DNA of 62,079 nt from Imperialibacter sp. EC-SDR9 (GCF_902498805.1 NZ_LR701606.1:1-62079); one strand, 5' to 3'. Counted from the stretch's first letter, positions 27,923-37,846 are shown. The notes: generated by a model not told the origin, from the sequence alone. Made by a program: numbers and translations.

Positions 27923-29710
27923 TTAGTCTATTTTCAATACCGCCATAAAGGCTTCCTGTGGAATTTCCACATTGCCTACCTGGCGCATCCGTTTCTTACC
28001 TTTTTTCTGCTTTTCAAGTAGCTTACGCTTACGGCTAATATCACCACCGTAGCACTTAGCCAACACGTTTTTACGCATGGCTTTCACAGTTTCCCTGGAG
28101 ATGATTTTCGCCCCAATGGCCGCCTGAATCGCTATTTCAAACATTTGGCGTGGCAACAACTCACGCAATTTTTCGCAGAGCTTCTTGCCCCAATCGTAAG
28201 CCTTGTCCCGGTGCACAATGGCCGAAAGGGCATCGACCCGCTCACCATTGAGCATGATATCGAGCTTCACCATGTTCGACTGACGATAGCCTATCAGCTC
28301 ATAGTCGAGAGAAGCATAGCCCCTGGAAATTGTTTTCAGCTTATCGAAGAAGTCAAATACGATTTCTGACAGCGGCAGTTCGAACGTCAGCTCTACCCTG
28401 TCGGAGGTAAGGTATACCTGGTTTTTTATTTCGCCACGCTTGTCGATACATAGAGAGATGATGGGGCCGATGTATTCTGATTTACTTATTATCTGCGCCC
28501 TGATAAAAGGCTCTTCGATGAAATCTAAAGCAATGGGGTCAGGCATTTCCGACGGTGCACTTACTTTCAGCATTTCCCCGCCCTTGAGCGTGGCATGAAA
28601 CCGCACAGAAGGCACTGTGGTGATCACAGTCATGTCAAACTCCCGCTCCAGGCGCTCCTGGATAATTTCCATGTGAAGCATGCCAAGAAAACCGCACCTA
28701 AAGCCAAAGCCAAGAGCTGCTGAAGTCTCTGGTTCCCAAACGAGGGAGGCATCATTGAGCTGTAGCTTTTCCATTGATGCCCTAAGCTCTTCGTATTCCG
28801 AAGTTTCAACAGGATAAATGCCTGCAAAAACCATCGGCTTCACATCTTCAAAACCCTTGATGGCAACGGCCGCTGGCCTGTCCACATGGGTGATCGTGTC
28901 TCCTACTTTTACTTCCTTGGCCACTTTTATGCCAGAGATCAGGTACCCAACATTACCAGCGCTAATTTCTGCTTTTGGTGATTGTTTGAGTTTGAGTACG
29001 CCAATTTCGTCCACATCGTAAATGCTGCCGATATTCATGAATTTTACCTTTTCTCCTTTTTTCATGGTGCCATTGAACACCCTGAAAATAACCTCAACGC
29101 CTCTGAAAGAGTTGAAAACGGAGTCAAATATCATCGCCTGCAAGGGGCCGTTAGGATCTCCCTTGGGTGGCTTGATCCTCTGAACGATAGCCTCCAGTAT
29201 CTCGTCTATGCCAATACCTTCTTTTCCGCTGGCCAATAGAATCTCTTCCCGGGTACAACCGAGCAATTCCACCACCTGGTCTTTTACCTCCTCCACCATA
29301 GCGCCGGGCAAGTCAATTTTGTTGAGCACCGGTATGATCTCGAGGTCGTGATTTAAAGCCAGGTACAGATTGGAAATGGTCTGCGCTTCAATGCCCTGAG
29401 ATGCATCAACAATCAAAAGTGCCCCTTCGCAGGCGGCAATGGAGCGTGATACCTCGTAAGAAAAGTCAACGTGGCCTGGTGTGTCAATCAGGTTGAGCAC
29501 GTAATCCTTGCCACCACTCTTGTAGTTCATTTGAATGGCGTGGCTCTTAATGGTGATGCCTCGCTCCCGCTCCAAGTCCATGTTGTCAAGAAGCTGATTC
29601 TGCCTTTCCCGATCAGTGATGGTGTGAGTGGCCTCAAGGAGCCTGTCAGCAAGGGTGCTTTTACCGTGATCTATGTGTGCTATTATGCAGAAATTGCGGA
29701 TGTGATCCAT
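27923..29710 (-). CDS. lepA: Elongation factor 4 (LepA)
   Basis: Ribosome-dependent GTPase implicated in back-translocation and initiation/biogenesis. G1 is [10 protein letters not shown]2/G3 are [12 protein letters not shown] and DTPGHVDF, and G4 is [11 protein letters not shown]-like domains II, III and V and the LepA-specific C-terminal domain ([41 protein letters not shown] region, ending [19 protein letters not shown]) follow. 595 residues, full length. First gene of lepA-folD-queE; a -7 box TAATTTTG lies upstream at 29730-29737. Confidence 0.97.
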   Translation of the reverse strand: MDHIRNFCIIAHIDHGKSTLADRLLEATHTITDRERQNQLLDNMDLERERGITIKSHAIQMNYKSGGKDYVLNLIDTPGHVDFSYEVSRSIAACEGALLIVDASQGIEAQTISNLYLALNHDLEIIPVLNKIDLPGAMVEEVKDQVVELLGCTREEILLASGKEGIGIDEILEAIVQRIKPPKGDPNGPLQAMIFDSVFNSFRGVEVIFRVFNGTMKKGEKVKFMNIGSIYDVDEIGVLKLKQSPKAEISAGNVGYLISGIKVAKEVKVGDTITHVDRPAAVAIKGFEDVKPMVFAGIYPVETSEYEELRASMEKLQLNDASLVWEPETSAALGFGFRCGFLGMLHMEIIQERLEREFDMTVITTVPSVRFHATLKGGEMLKVSAPSEMPDPIALDFIEEPFIRAQIISKSEYIGPIISLCIDKRGEIKNQVYLTSDRVELTFELPLSEIVFDFFDKLKTISRGYASLDYELIGYRQSNMVKLDIMLNGERVDALSAIVHRDKAYDWGKKLCEKLRELLPRQMFEIAIQAAIGAKIISRETVKAMRKNVLAKCYGGDISRKRKLLEKQKKGKKRMRQVGNVEIPQEAFMAVLKID

Positions 29711-29729
29711 ACGTTCCTTTAAAAGTCTG

Positions 29730-29737
29730 CAAAATTA
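29730..29737 (-). promoter_or_regulatory. -7 element upstream of lepA
   Basis: TAATTTTG on the minus strand, 19 nt before the lepA ATG. No TTG lies at the expected distance, so the promoter is only partly supported. Confidence 0.35.
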
Positions 29738-29930
29738 GGTAATAATTTATGATTTGAAGAGCCTGTGCAAACAAAGTTTGGGATTGTGGAATATCAACTG
29801 GCCTGTATTTCAGCGATCTGCAATTTTCTGACAGGCAAAACCGCCATTTTTTTGTGAATTGTGATTTTGAGGTGCAACATTCCAACCATTTGTCACCAAA
29901 TTTGTCTCTTAATACCAAAAAAAATAGTGT

Positions 29931-30725
29931 ATGAAGAAGATTGCAATCATTGCAGTGGTGGGGTTGGGGTTTTTGTTCTCGTGCAGCCTCGATAGTGACG
30001 AATTTCAAGGCCCTATCACAAGCAAAATTAATGTAACAATGCTGGAAGACGTAAGTGGAGAAGATCCATTCTTTCAAATCTTATTTGAGTCAACCAATCT
30101 GTATGAATGTTCCAATTACAATATCTTAATGACAGTAGATGCAGATGAAAACAAACTTGATATCGTATTCAATGAGATTTACAAAAACAGTACTTGCCGC
30201 TCCGAAACCGGCCCAGCCTACAATGTTTATTCTTTTTCAAAAATTGTAAATGGAACGTACAACTTAAGCCTGAAAGTGAAAGACAAGCCAGCGTCTACAG
30301 GCACTCTTGTTATTTCAGACACTGGCTATACGCTGGACATGACGGAAAGCGATGACTTTGCGTTTGTGAACCCCCAGGTTTACCGAATGCCCGAAGGCAT
30401 ACTTTGGGGCAGCATCCAGAAATATTCCGAATCGCAGCAGTCGAACACTCTTGTAGATAACTTTTTTGACCTCCTTAGCGACAACGGGCTTGCCGACACT
30501 GCGCTGGTGAAAGGCGACTACACTTATTTTCTTATCGATGAAGAAAATAAAGTATCCCTCAGGCGGGCAAGCGCCACTCCAGCTGGCACGTCTGCTTTCG
30601 TTTTTTATCTGGACGAAGATTCAGTAAGCAGAAACAATCTGAAAATTGCCATATCAGACTTCAGAGGTAAATACTCACAGTATGTGAAGGTGGATATGTT
30701 TGACTGGATCGGAACCATTTATTGA
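29931..30725 (+). CDS. Hypothetical lipoprotein
   Basis: A 264-residue protein with a clean lipoprotein signal (VVGLGFLFSCSLD, Cys at about residue 18). No family recognised. The mature part looks beta-rich, with two Cys (ECSNYN and STCRSE about 30 residues apart) that could form a disulfide. The stop overlaps by 4 nt only with an upstream-extended reading of the DUF2911 gene, whose real start is 74 nt further on. Role unknown; envelope location is inferred from the signal. Confidence 0.72.
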   Translation: MKKIAIIAVVGLGFLFSCSLDSDEFQGPITSKINVTMLEDVSGEDPFFQILFESTNLYECSNYNILMTVDADENKLDIVFNEIYKNSTCRSETGPAYNVYSFSKIVNGTYNLSLKVKDKPASTGTLVISDTGYTLDMTESDDFAFVNPQVYRMPEGILWGSIQKYSESQQSNTLVDNFFDLLSDNGLADTALVKGDYTYFLIDEENKVSLRRASATPAGTSAFVFYLDEDSVSRNNLKIAISDFRGKYSQYVKVDMFDWIGTIY

Positions 30726-30799
30726 AACGAACATCAAAGCCAAAACATTTTGGGTTGCTGGTTCGTCTACAGTGGTATCCTTTAACTAAATCACAAACC

Positions 30800-31324
30800 A
30801 TGAAAACTAGCTACAAAATTTTTGCGCTTTGTTTGGGACTCTTCACCATTGCTTTTGGCAACCTCCTCGCCCAGGACAAACCAAGCCCTGCTGCGTCAGT
30901 ATCAGAAAAGATAAAGAGTGGAGCCACCGTATCAATCAATTACAGCTCACCTGCTTTGAAGGGCAGAACAATGGGGAAAGACGTGGAGCCAATGGAAGGC
31001 AAGGTATGGAGAGCTGGGGCTAACAACGCCACTGTATTCGAAGTTGACAAAGATGTAAAAATAGAAGGCAAGGCACTTCCAGCTGGAAAATACGCATTTT
31101 TTACATTGAAAAACGGTGACGACTGGACACTTATCTTCAACAAAACCTGGGACACCTGGGGCGCTTTTGACTACGAAAAAAATAAGGGAGAAGATGCTCT
31201 GCAAGTAAGTGTAAAGCCGAAAAAAGCTGTAACTGCCTCCGAAAGGTTGACCTACACGATAGACAAGTCGGGCAAAGTGAGCCTGCTATGGGGCGACCTG
31301 GACGTTTCGTTCAACGTAAAATAA
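30800..31324 (+). CDS. DUF2911 periplasmic protein
   Basis: A 174-residue secreted protein: signal peptide MKTSYKIFALCLGLFTIAFGNLLAQ and then one DUF2911 domain (VSINYSSPALKGRTMG, VWRAGANNATVFEVDKDV, LPAGKYAFFTLKNGDDWTLIFNK). The domain is common in Bacteroidota and has no established biochemical role. The ATG at 30800 is chosen because it gives the signal peptide directly; upstream codons encode no sensible N-terminus. A strong terminator follows at 31343. Confidence 0.9.
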   Translation: MKTSYKIFALCLGLFTIAFGNLLAQDKPSPAASVSEKIKSGATVSINYSSPALKGRTMGKDVEPMEGKVWRAGANNATVFEVDKDVKIEGKALPAGKYAFFTLKNGDDWTLIFNKTWDTWGAFDYEKNKGEDALQVSVKPKKAVTASERLTYTIDKSGKVSLLWGDLDVSFNVK

Positions 31325-31342
31325 TCAGACCGAAATCAACGT

Positions 31343-31371
31343 AAAAAGCGGGCAGGGCTCGCTTTTTTTTT
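31343..31371 (+). terminator. Terminator after DUF2911 gene
   Basis: AAAAAGCG (31343-31350) pairs with CGCTTTTT (31360-31367), continuing into a run of nine T. Confidence 0.75.
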
Positions 31372-31477
31372 GTTTTGCCCAGTAGGGATGCAGAGGACTA
31401 TAACTGTTTATTCCTTAAATTGATGGGGCGAGGGTATCCGGCGTTCCGTCGGCCTGCATTTACTCCAAGCTTATCCT

Positions 31478-31915
31478 ATGACAAAAGCGCTATTTTTCCT
31501 GACAGTTTTGGTGCTTTTGGACGGATGCTCCAAAGTTGATCCGATGGAGGAAGCCATCAATAGAAAGAATGTTGAGGTCAGTGGCGTCTGGGTTTGGGTA
31601 AATACAAAGTACCCTACACCTTTTGGTGCTATCACCGTCAGCACGCTAAAAACAGGTATTCTATATAAGGTGCTTATCTCTGGTAAAAACGCCGAGGTTT
31701 TTCGTGAAGACCGCCTGGTTCAAAAGTTTAGCTTCGAGATAAGACGTGCCAACGAGGAGTACTATCTTGACATTTTAACCAAGCAGGAAATAGAGTACTC
31801 AGCTATCGATATGCTGGGCGGCAAGATTTCGCTCGACAAGAAAGACCTCACCTTGTCATTTCAAAATAACACTTTCAAATCGGACATGCTACTCAGCAGA
31901 GTAGAGATTTTCTAG
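31478..31915 (+). CDS. Small hypothetical lipoprotein
   Basis: 145 residues with a lipoprotein signal (LTVLVLLDGCSKVD, Cys at about 17). The mature domain is beta-rich (VWVWVNTKYPTPFGAITVST, LISGKNAEVFREDRLVQKFSFEI) and may be a lipocalin-like or calycin fold of about 120 residues, as in many Bacteroidota lipoproteins; this is a guess from the pattern. It ends 3 nt before the NUDIX gene and so is co-transcribed with it. Confidence 0.68.
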   Translation: MTKALFFLTVLVLLDGCSKVDPMEEAINRKNVEVSGVWVWVNTKYPTPFGAITVSTLKTGILYKVLISGKNAEVFREDRLVQKFSFEIRRANEEYYLDILTKQEIEYSAIDMLGGKISLDKKDLTLSFQNNTFKSDMLLSRVEIF

Positions 31916-31918
31916 CCC

Positions 31919-32311
31919 ATGCTTTCAGTTGTTTGTGCGATTATTATAAGTGGGTCAAAAATTTTGGTAACGAAACGTCCTGCTCACAAAAAAGAGGGCC
32001 TCAAATGGGAATTCCCCGGAGGCAAAGTTGAACCGGGAGAAACGGAGCAAGAAGCGCTCACCCGGGAAATCAGGGAAGAGTTGTCCATTGAGGTGAGTCC
32101 CACTGAGAAAATTGGCACCGTATCCATAGAGGTGCCCCGCATCGACCTGACAGCTTGGAATTGCCGGTGGATAAGCGGAGACGTGCACCTTACCGAACAC
32201 CTGGCTTTTGACTGGGTAGATTTCAACAACATGGAGGCTTTGGAATTGAGCAGGGCTGATGTGCTCCTGATCCCTCAAATAAAATCTTATATCGAAGATT
32301 TTGTTTCGTAA
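31919..32311 (+). CDS. NUDIX hydrolase, MutT-like (8-oxo-dGTP diphosphatase type)
   Basis: A 130-residue NUDIX enzyme. The Nudix box is complete: GGKVEPGETEQEALTREIREELSIEV (spans about residues 37-62; GX5EX7REUXEEXGU with I in place of the last G-U pair). The start SVVCAIIISGSKILVTKRPAHKKEGLKWEFPGGK matches MutT-type proteins that sanitise oxidised nucleotides. The substrate cannot be proven. It follows the lipoprotein gene by 3 nt. Confidence 0.9.
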   Translation: MLSVVCAIIISGSKILVTKRPAHKKEGLKWEFPGGKVEPGETEQEALTREIREELSIEVSPTEKIGTVSIEVPRIDLTAWNCRWISGDVHLTEHLAFDWVDFNNMEALELSRADVLLIPQIKSYIEDFVS

Positions 32312-32470
32312 AAATATTATTCTGCAAATTCTGAAATCTCAAAACTATGTACTGATTTTACAGAAAACATAGTCAGTCTAGTTTGAATCCTCCTGATAGT
32401 TCCGTAACTTATACTTCCTGATTTATCCAGGCTCATTATATAACCTATCATATCACTTAAACAACTGACA

Positions 32471-32935
32471 ATGAATTTTACTCCCCCAAAAGATACTGGT
32501 ACTACCAGGACTGTCGAACCCATTAAATACGCCCCCGTTACCGACTACATGGTCAAGGATGTCTTCACTTTTCATCCAGATCAAAATATTCAGGAAGCCA
32601 TCGACCTTATGTTGGACAAGCGGATATCTGGCGGCCCTGTGTTGAATGACGTCGGCGAGTTGGTAGGAATGCTTTCGGAAAAAGACTGCCTGAGAATTAT
32701 TATTGATTCTGCTTACCATAATCACCCAAATCACGAGGGGAAAGTAAAAAATTACATGTCGAGAAAAGTGAAAACCATGGATGTTGATAAAGACATTTTT
32801 GATGTGGCCAATGAGTTTCTCACTACTCATTTTCGCAGGTTTCCTGTGATTGACAGCAAAGGTGTGCTGAAAGGCCAGATCAGCAGACGGGACATCATGA
32901 AAGCAGCAAGAGATTTAAAAGGCACCACCTGGTGA
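32471..32935 (+). CDS. Tandem CBS-domain protein
   Basis: 154 residues holding two CBS motifs (about 25-85, VKDVFTFHPDQNIQEAIDLMLDKRISGGPVLND; and about 98-150, KTMDVDKDIFDVANEFLTTHFRRFPVIDSKG), a Bateman module that usually binds adenine nucleotides. No fused effector domain. The final GQISRRDIMKAA is a typical CBS end. A terminator follows. Its partner is unknown; it may simply be a stand-alone sensor. Confidence 0.88.
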   Translation: MNFTPPKDTGTTRTVEPIKYAPVTDYMVKDVFTFHPDQNIQEAIDLMLDKRISGGPVLNDVGELVGMLSEKDCLRIIIDSAYHNHPNHEGKVKNYMSRKVKTMDVDKDIFDVANEFLTTHFRRFPVIDSKGVLKGQISRRDIMKAARDLKGTTW

Positions 32936-32965
32936 AACTTGATTGGTCTTAAATATGTATTAACT

Positions 32966-32990
32966 AACCCCTTCATGGGGTTTATTTTTT
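32966..32990 (+). terminator. Terminator after CBS gene
   Basis: AACCCC (32966-32971) pairs with GGGGTT (32977-32982) across a 5-nt loop, followed by TATTTTTT. Confidence 0.75.
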
Positions 32991-33037
32991 GAATGGGTGG
33001 ATAGAATTGATGAAGAGTTGTAAATTGAGTTGATATT

Positions 33038-34240
33038 ATGAAAGAGGCAAAAAGCATCATTGAGGCTTACAGAAAAGTTAATTTTTCAACTCAAAAAGCT
33101 GCGTTGGCCACTGTTATGCGGGTGCATGGTTCGTCGTACAGAAGGCCGGGTGCGAGAATGCTGATGACGGACGACGGACGCTGGACAGGTGCCATCAGCG
33201 GTGGCTGCCTGGAAGGTGACGCACTCCGCAAGGCCCGTCAGGCAATTCTCAACAATCGTCCTTCGCTTGTTACATACGACACCATGGACGACAATAGCGC
33301 CACCAGCCTGGGCGTCGGCCTCGGCTGCAATGGCATCATCGACGTGCTGATTGAGCCCATCAATGAGCTGGATGTTTTCAACTCTATTCACCTGCTTGAA
33401 AAGTTCGTGGAGAGAGGTGAGCTGGCTGTGCTGGCCACGGTGTTCGACTCTTCTATCGCTGAAAATCCATATCAGGGCCAGAGGTTTTTACTCAATGGAT
33501 TGGGTGAAAAATACAGTACTATCGGCCATGCAAATTTAGAAGCGCTCATAGCTGCCGATGCTCAAAAAGCCTTTGTGGCAAACCGGCCTGCCATCTGCCA
33601 ATACACGGTCGATGAGGCTATGGTGGAAGTGCTGGTAGAAACGCTGCACCCTGGCATTCAGTTGGTGGTCTTTGGTGGTGGTTTCGATGCGGCGCCAGTA
33701 ACGTCGATGGCGAAAAACCTGGGCTGGGCAGTGACAGTGACCGACGACTGTATCGCTCACCTCGGTGCTAAGCGTTTTCCCGATGCTGAGAATGTGACCC
33801 TCTGCCAACGAGACCACGTGTCTACTGATATCATATTCAAAAGATTCAGCGCTGCCATTCTTATGTCGCACAATTACAAGTACGATTACGCCGTACTCAA
33901 AGAGCTGATCAAAAACCCACCGGCGTACCTGGGCATTATGGGCCCTAAGAAGCGTTTCGATAAAATGGTTGACCAGTTGAAGGAAGAGGGTATTTACCCG
34001 GGAGATGCCTGGGCAGCTACCGTTCACTCACCCATAGGTCTTGACCTGGGTGCAGAAACACCCGATGAAATTGCATTGTCGGTCATTGCCGAGATTCAGG
34101 CATTTTTCAACAATTCCAAAGGTGGCTACCTGAAACACCTTGACGGCCCCATACACGACCGCAGCGCCTACGACGACCGACTGTTAAACAATATTTATGA
34201 GCAGCTCAATGCCTCAAGCTCCAAAAAAGGCAAAGCTTAG
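33038..34240 (+). CDS. XdhC/CoxI-family molybdenum-enzyme maturation factor
   Basis: 400 residues. The N-terminal XdhC/CoxI domain is recognisable (VMRVHGSSYRRPGARMLMTDDGRWTGAISGGCLEGD, then LGLGCNG-like LGVGLGCNGIIDVLIEP). The C-terminal part is the XdhC Rossmann domain (VVFGGGFDAAPVTSMAKNLGWAVTVTDD ... YLGIMGPKKRFDKM ... HSPIGLDLGAETPDEIALSVIAEI). Such proteins insert or sulfurate Mo cofactor in xanthine dehydrogenase-type enzymes. No such enzyme gene is in the window. It overlaps the next gene by 44 nt, indicating coupled translation. Confidence 0.92.
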   Translation: MKEAKSIIEAYRKVNFSTQKAALATVMRVHGSSYRRPGARMLMTDDGRWTGAISGGCLEGDALRKARQAILNNRPSLVTYDTMDDNSATSLGVGLGCNGIIDVLIEPINELDVFNSIHLLEKFVERGELAVLATVFDSSIAENPYQGQRFLLNGLGEKYSTIGHANLEALIAADAQKAFVANRPAICQYTVDEAMVEVLVETLHPGIQLVVFGGGFDAAPVTSMAKNLGWAVTVTDDCIAHLGAKRFPDAENVTLCQRDHVSTDIIFKRFSAAILMSHNYKYDYAVLKELIKNPPAYLGIMGPKKRFDKMVDQLKEEGIYPGDAWAATVHSPIGLDLGAETPDEIALSVIAEIQAFFNNSKGGYLKHLDGPIHDRSAYDDRLLNNIYEQLNASSSKKGKA

Positions 34241-34814
34241 CATCGTTCTGCTGGCGGCAGGCTCGTCTTCCCGGCTAGGGCAGGCCAAGCAGCTGCTACC
34301 GTTCAAAAACTCAACCCTGGTACGCCATCGTGTCACAACAATTACGCAAGCGCTTGCAAACGAATACAATGTTTTTGTTGTAACTGGTGCCAAACGGGAA
34401 GAAGTTTGCAAAGAACTGACTGGTCTTTCGTACACCGAAGTATACAACGACCAGTTTTCCGAAGGTATGAGCACCTCGATAAAAGCAGGACTGAGCTTCC
34501 TTCCGCCAGATGCTGAAGCCGTCATGTTTCTGCTGGTGGATCAGCCGTTTGTCTCGGAAAAACACCTCTCAGAAATGGTCGGTAAATGGCTCAACGACCA
34601 AAGTAAAGTCTTAGGTGCGGCCTATTCCGGAATCATTGGTGTTCCGGCCATTTTCCCCCGCAGCTATTTCGAACAACTATTGCTACTGAAAGGAGACCAG
34701 GGCGCCAGAAAAATTATAAAGAATTTATCTGACGCCGAAGTCCTCAGCTACCCACTGCCTGAAGCGAGCGTTGACCTTGACACTTTGGAGGATCTGAAGG
34801 CTATTGGGCTTTGA
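34197..34814 (+). CDS. MobA-like NTP transferase (MocA/molybdenum cofactor cytidylyltransferase type)
   Basis: 205 residues with the nucleotidyltransferase signature LLAAGSSSRLGQAKQLLPF near the N-terminus and LLVDQPFV for the metal-binding Asp. This resembles MocA/MobA, which attach CMP or GMP to molybdopterin. The overlap with xdhC supports a Mo-hydroxylase maturation role, probably forming the cytosine dinucleotide cofactor. ATG at 34197 or 34209 (MPQAPKKAK) are both possible. Confidence 0.88.
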   Translation: MSSSMPQAPKKAKLSIVLLAAGSSSRLGQAKQLLPFKNSTLVRHRVTTITQALANEYNVFVVTGAKREEVCKELTGLSYTEVYNDQFSEGMSTSIKAGLSFLPPDAEAVMFLLVDQPFVSEKHLSEMVGKWLNDQSKVLGAAYSGIIGVPAIFPRSYFEQLLLLKGDQGARKIIKNLSDAEVLSYPLPEASVDLDTLEDLKAIGL

Positions 34815-34843
34815 CTCAGCAAAAGCCTCATCCTGTTCCTTAC

Positions 34844-35974
34844 CTAGGCCGTCTTTTTATAGTTCAAAATCGCCAGTCCGTTCAACAACACAGCGTAACC
34901 GAAAATCACTGCGAAAAAGAACCTGGTCTCCTGCCAGCCAGCACCTTTAAGCATCACAAGTCGCACAAACTCTATAAAGTACCGGATCGGGTTGAACAAA
35001 GTGATGGTTTGGGCCCAGCCAGGCATATTTTCAATGGCGGTGAAGAGTCCACCCATCAGAATAAAAACAACCAGAAAAAACCAGGCAAGGAACATGGCCT
35101 GCTGCTGCGTGTCGGTAAGCGTAGAAATCAACAGGCCAAAGCCAAGAATCAAAAGCAGGTAGACGGCGGAAAATGCATAGATAAGCCCTACGCTACCTAC
35201 AAACGGGATATTAAACACCACCTTCGCAACCATAAGCCCTATTGATAACACCATGAGGCCAAGCAGCCAGAAAGGCAAAAGCTTGCCAATCACAAACTGG
35301 TATTTCTGAATGGGCGTTACATTGATCTGCTCGATTGTGCCGATCTCTTTTTCTCTTACAATATTCATTGAGCTCAAAAATGCACCAATCATCGTGACCA
35401 AAAGCACCAAAATGCCGGGCACCATAAAGGTCTTGTAATTGAGCTCTGGATTGAACCAGAAAGACGACTCGACATTAATCACTTGCCGGGCAATGGGCTG
35501 ACCGCTCGCCACCACCCTCATTTGCAGCGCTGCCACCTCCCGCTGATTATAGTCGCCAAGGATTCTGCCAAAGTAATAGTTGGCCAGACCAGCTTTCGTG
35601 CCGTCAATAGCATTCACTATCACCTGCAATTGCTGTGGTTCTTTCCGAACCAGCTTCTTTTCCATGCCCGCCGGTATTTCCACTACCAGATCAGCCTCGT
35701 TTTTGTCAAGAGCCGCTGCGGCTTCCGCATGGTCGAAACCAGTTCCTGCTATGGTAAAGTAGCCCGAGGCAGTCAAATCACGGTAGAGTTGTCGGCTTGC
35801 GCTGCTCTGGTCATTGTCCATCCAGTATACCTTCAGGTTTTTGATTTCGAAGTCGGCAGCGTAGCTCAACACAATCAGCTGCAGCACCGGCATCACAAAC
35901 AAAATGGGCAGGTTGGTCTTGTTGCGGAAAATCTGCAAAAACTCTTTCTGTATGAGGTAAAGAATAATTCTCAT
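34844..35974 (-). CDS. ABC-2 type permease (YbhR-like)
   Basis: 376-residue membrane subunit of an ABC exporter: one N-terminal TM helix (ILFVMPVLQLIVLSYAADF), a large extracytoplasmic loop (about residues 45-185) and a C-terminal block of five TM helices with the ABC-2 motif region SMNIVREKEIGTIEQINVTPIQ. Last gene of the export operon and paralogous to the preceding permease; the pair probably forms the heterodimeric pore as in YbhS/YbhR. Confidence 0.92.
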   Translation of the reverse strand: MRIILYLIQKEFLQIFRNKTNLPILFVMPVLQLIVLSYAADFEIKNLKVYWMDNDQSSASRQLYRDLTASGYFTIAGTGFDHAEAAAALDKNEADLVVEIPAGMEKKLVRKEPQQLQVIVNAIDGTKAGLANYYFGRILGDYNQREVAALQMRVVASGQPIARQVINVESSFWFNPELNYKTFMVPGILVLLVTMIGAFLSSMNIVREKEIGTIEQINVTPIQKYQFVIGKLLPFWLLGLMVLSIGLMVAKVVFNIPFVGSVGLIYAFSAVYLLLILGFGLLISTLTDTQQQAMFLAWFFLVVFILMGGLFTAIENMPGWAQTITLFNPIRYFIEFVRLVMLKGAGWQETRFFFAVIFGYAVLLNGLAILNYKKTA

Positions 35975-35986
35975 GGTGTTTTCAGT

Positions 35987-37093
35987 TTAACCAAGTCTGA
36001 CATTGAACTTCTTGATACTCATCCCAATAAAAAACACGGTAAATCCAATCAAAATAAGGGTTTCCTTCCAGAAATAGGCGATGCCGACCCCCTTGAGCAT
36101 GATGGCCTTTTCGATCACAATGAACCACCTGGCCGGGATAATGTGCGAGATGATTTGCAGTGGTAAGGGCATATTCTCAATAGGAAAAATGAAGCCTGAA
36201 AGCAGGATCGTCGGCAGCATCAGTCCCATCAGCGAAAGCAACAGTGCAGTTTGCTGAGTTTGAGCTACGGTGGAAATTAGAATGCCCAGCGACAGCGCCA
36301 TAATGATGAAAAGCATGATCTCTGCCAGCAATAGTGGTACGCTTCCCATTATAGGCACACCAAAGACATACCTGCCGAGCAGCAGCACCACTACGGCATC
36401 AAGAAATGCCAGACTGAAGTAAGGCACCACCTTAGCTATAATCACCTGACCGGGGTTCATAGGCGAGGCAAGCAATACCTCCATTGTGCCAGTTTCCTTT
36501 TCTCTGGCTATCGAAATGGATGTCATCATGGCCGATACCAGCATGAGCAAGATGGTAATAAGGCCCGGAACAAAAAGAAACACGCCTTTCAGGCTGGGGT
36601 TGTATTGCAGCCTCACCTCAGCCCCCACAAGAATGGGGGGCTGCCCGGGTTGGTTCAGTTCCAGTTGAAAATTCTGGATGATGGCAGTGGCGTAATTAAC
36701 CAACGTATTGGCCATGTTCGGGTCGGTGGCATCTGCCAGCAGTTGCACCGATGCTTTTCCTTCATGCTGGAGCTTGTCTGCAAAATCAGGCTCGACTACC
36801 ACAGCCATCTTTATCCTGCCCTCCCTGAATAGCTGTTCAACGTCGTCAATACTTTCAGCCTGTCCGTCAGGGAGAAAGTATCCGGAGGCAACCAGCTTAT
36901 CAGCTAACCTGCGTGACACCTCGTCGTGCGACTGATCGAGGATGGCAATGTGAGCATCTTTGATCTCATTGGTGATGGCATAACCAAAAAGCAGAATTTG
37001 CACCACAGGCATTCCGAAGAGTATCAGCAGCGTTCGCTTGTCTCTGAAGATGTGGTAAAACTCCTTTCGTATAAGTGAAGTCAGTCTTTTCAT
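35987..37093 (-). CDS. ABC-2 type permease (YbhS-like)
   Basis: 368-residue ABC-2 permease: N-terminal TM, large soluble loop (about 45-175), then five TM helices; the conserved cytoplasmic segment reads SISIAREKETGTMEVLLASPMNPGQVI. Sits 12 nt upstream of the second permease and 27 nt after the ATPase gene. The two permeases share the same topology and the REKE-x-GT-x-E core. Confidence 0.92.
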   Translation of the reverse strand: MKRLTSLIRKEFYHIFRDKRTLLILFGMPVVQILLFGYAITNEIKDAHIAILDQSHDEVSRRLADKLVASGYFLPDGQAESIDDVEQLFREGRIKMAVVVEPDFADKLQHEGKASVQLLADATDPNMANTLVNYATAIIQNFQLELNQPGQPPILVGAEVRLQYNPSLKGVFLFVPGLITILLMLVSAMMTSISIAREKETGTMEVLLASPMNPGQVIIAKVVPYFSLAFLDAVVVLLLGRYVFGVPIMGSVPLLLAEIMLFIIMALSLGILISTVAQTQQTALLLSLMGLMLPTILLSGFIFPIENMPLPLQIISHIIPARWFIVIEKAIMLKGVGIAYFWKETLILIGFTVFFIGMSIKKFNVRLG

Positions 37094-37120
37094 AGTGAAA
37101 TGCTATCTTCTTTGGCCGCC

Positions 37121-37846
37121 CTAAGGCCGGGCCACCTTGATAAATACTTCGTTCATGGTTTTCACACCATATTTCTTTTTCAAACCTTCTGGTGTATCGT
37201 AGGCCTCCACCCTGCCATCCACCATCATCGAAATCCTGTCGCAGTATTCTGCTTCGTCCATGTAGTGTGTGGTTACAAACACGGTGATGCCGTCGTGGGC
37301 TGCTTCGTAAATCATTTCCCAAAACTGTCGCCTGGTGATGGGGTCTACTCCCCCTGTAGGCTCATCGAGAAAAACGATCTTGGGGTCGTGAAGAATGGCG
37401 ATAGAAAAAGCCAGTTTTTGTTTCCAGCCCAATGGCAGGTCTTTCAGAAGCTTACCCTCCACTTCGTCGAGTCCTAGTCTTTTTATAAGCCTTTCTCCTT
37501 TTTCCTTCCACTGCTTTCTCTTCAAACCATAAATGCCGCCATAAAACCGGATATTCTCTTTGATGGTCAGGTCGTCGTAAAGCGAAAACCGCTGGCTCAT
37601 GTATCCTATGGATTTTTTGATCTGGTTTTGTTGCTTAAACACGTCGAAACCAGCTACCATTGCCTTGCCGGAAGTGGGGCTGAGCAAGCCTGAAAGCATC
37701 TTCATGGCGGTGGTTTTACCGGCACCATTGGCTCCCAGAAACCCGAAGATTTCTCCCTGCTTCACTTCGAGCGAAATGGAGTCGACGGCCTTGAAGGTGC
37801 CGAACCTCTTGGTGAGATTTTCTACTTCTATGATAGAACTACTCAT
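37121..37846 (-). CDS. ABC transporter ATPase (second half of YbhF-like pair)
   Basis: 241-residue ATPase with Walker A FLGANGAGKTTAM, Q-loop YMSQRFSL, Walker B FLDEPTGGVDP and a switch His (VTTHYMDEAEYC). The signature motif is LPLGWKQKLAF instead of LSGGQ; this variant is usual in the C-terminal half of YbhF-type double ATPases. Overlaps the other ATPase gene by 4 nt, so a YbhF-like protein is split into two genes here. Confidence 0.94.
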   Translation of the reverse strand: MSSSIIEVENLTKRFGTFKAVDSISLEVKQGEIFGFLGANGAGKTTAMKMLSGLLSPTSGKAMVAGFDVFKQQNQIKKSIGYMSQRFSLYDDLTIKENIRFYGGIYGLKRKQWKEKGERLIKRLGLDEVEGKLLKDLPLGWKQKLAFSIAILHDPKIVFLDEPTGGVDPITRRQFWEMIYEAAHDGITVFVTTHYMDEAEYCDRISMMVDGRVEAYDTPEGLKKKYGVKTMNEVFIKVARP

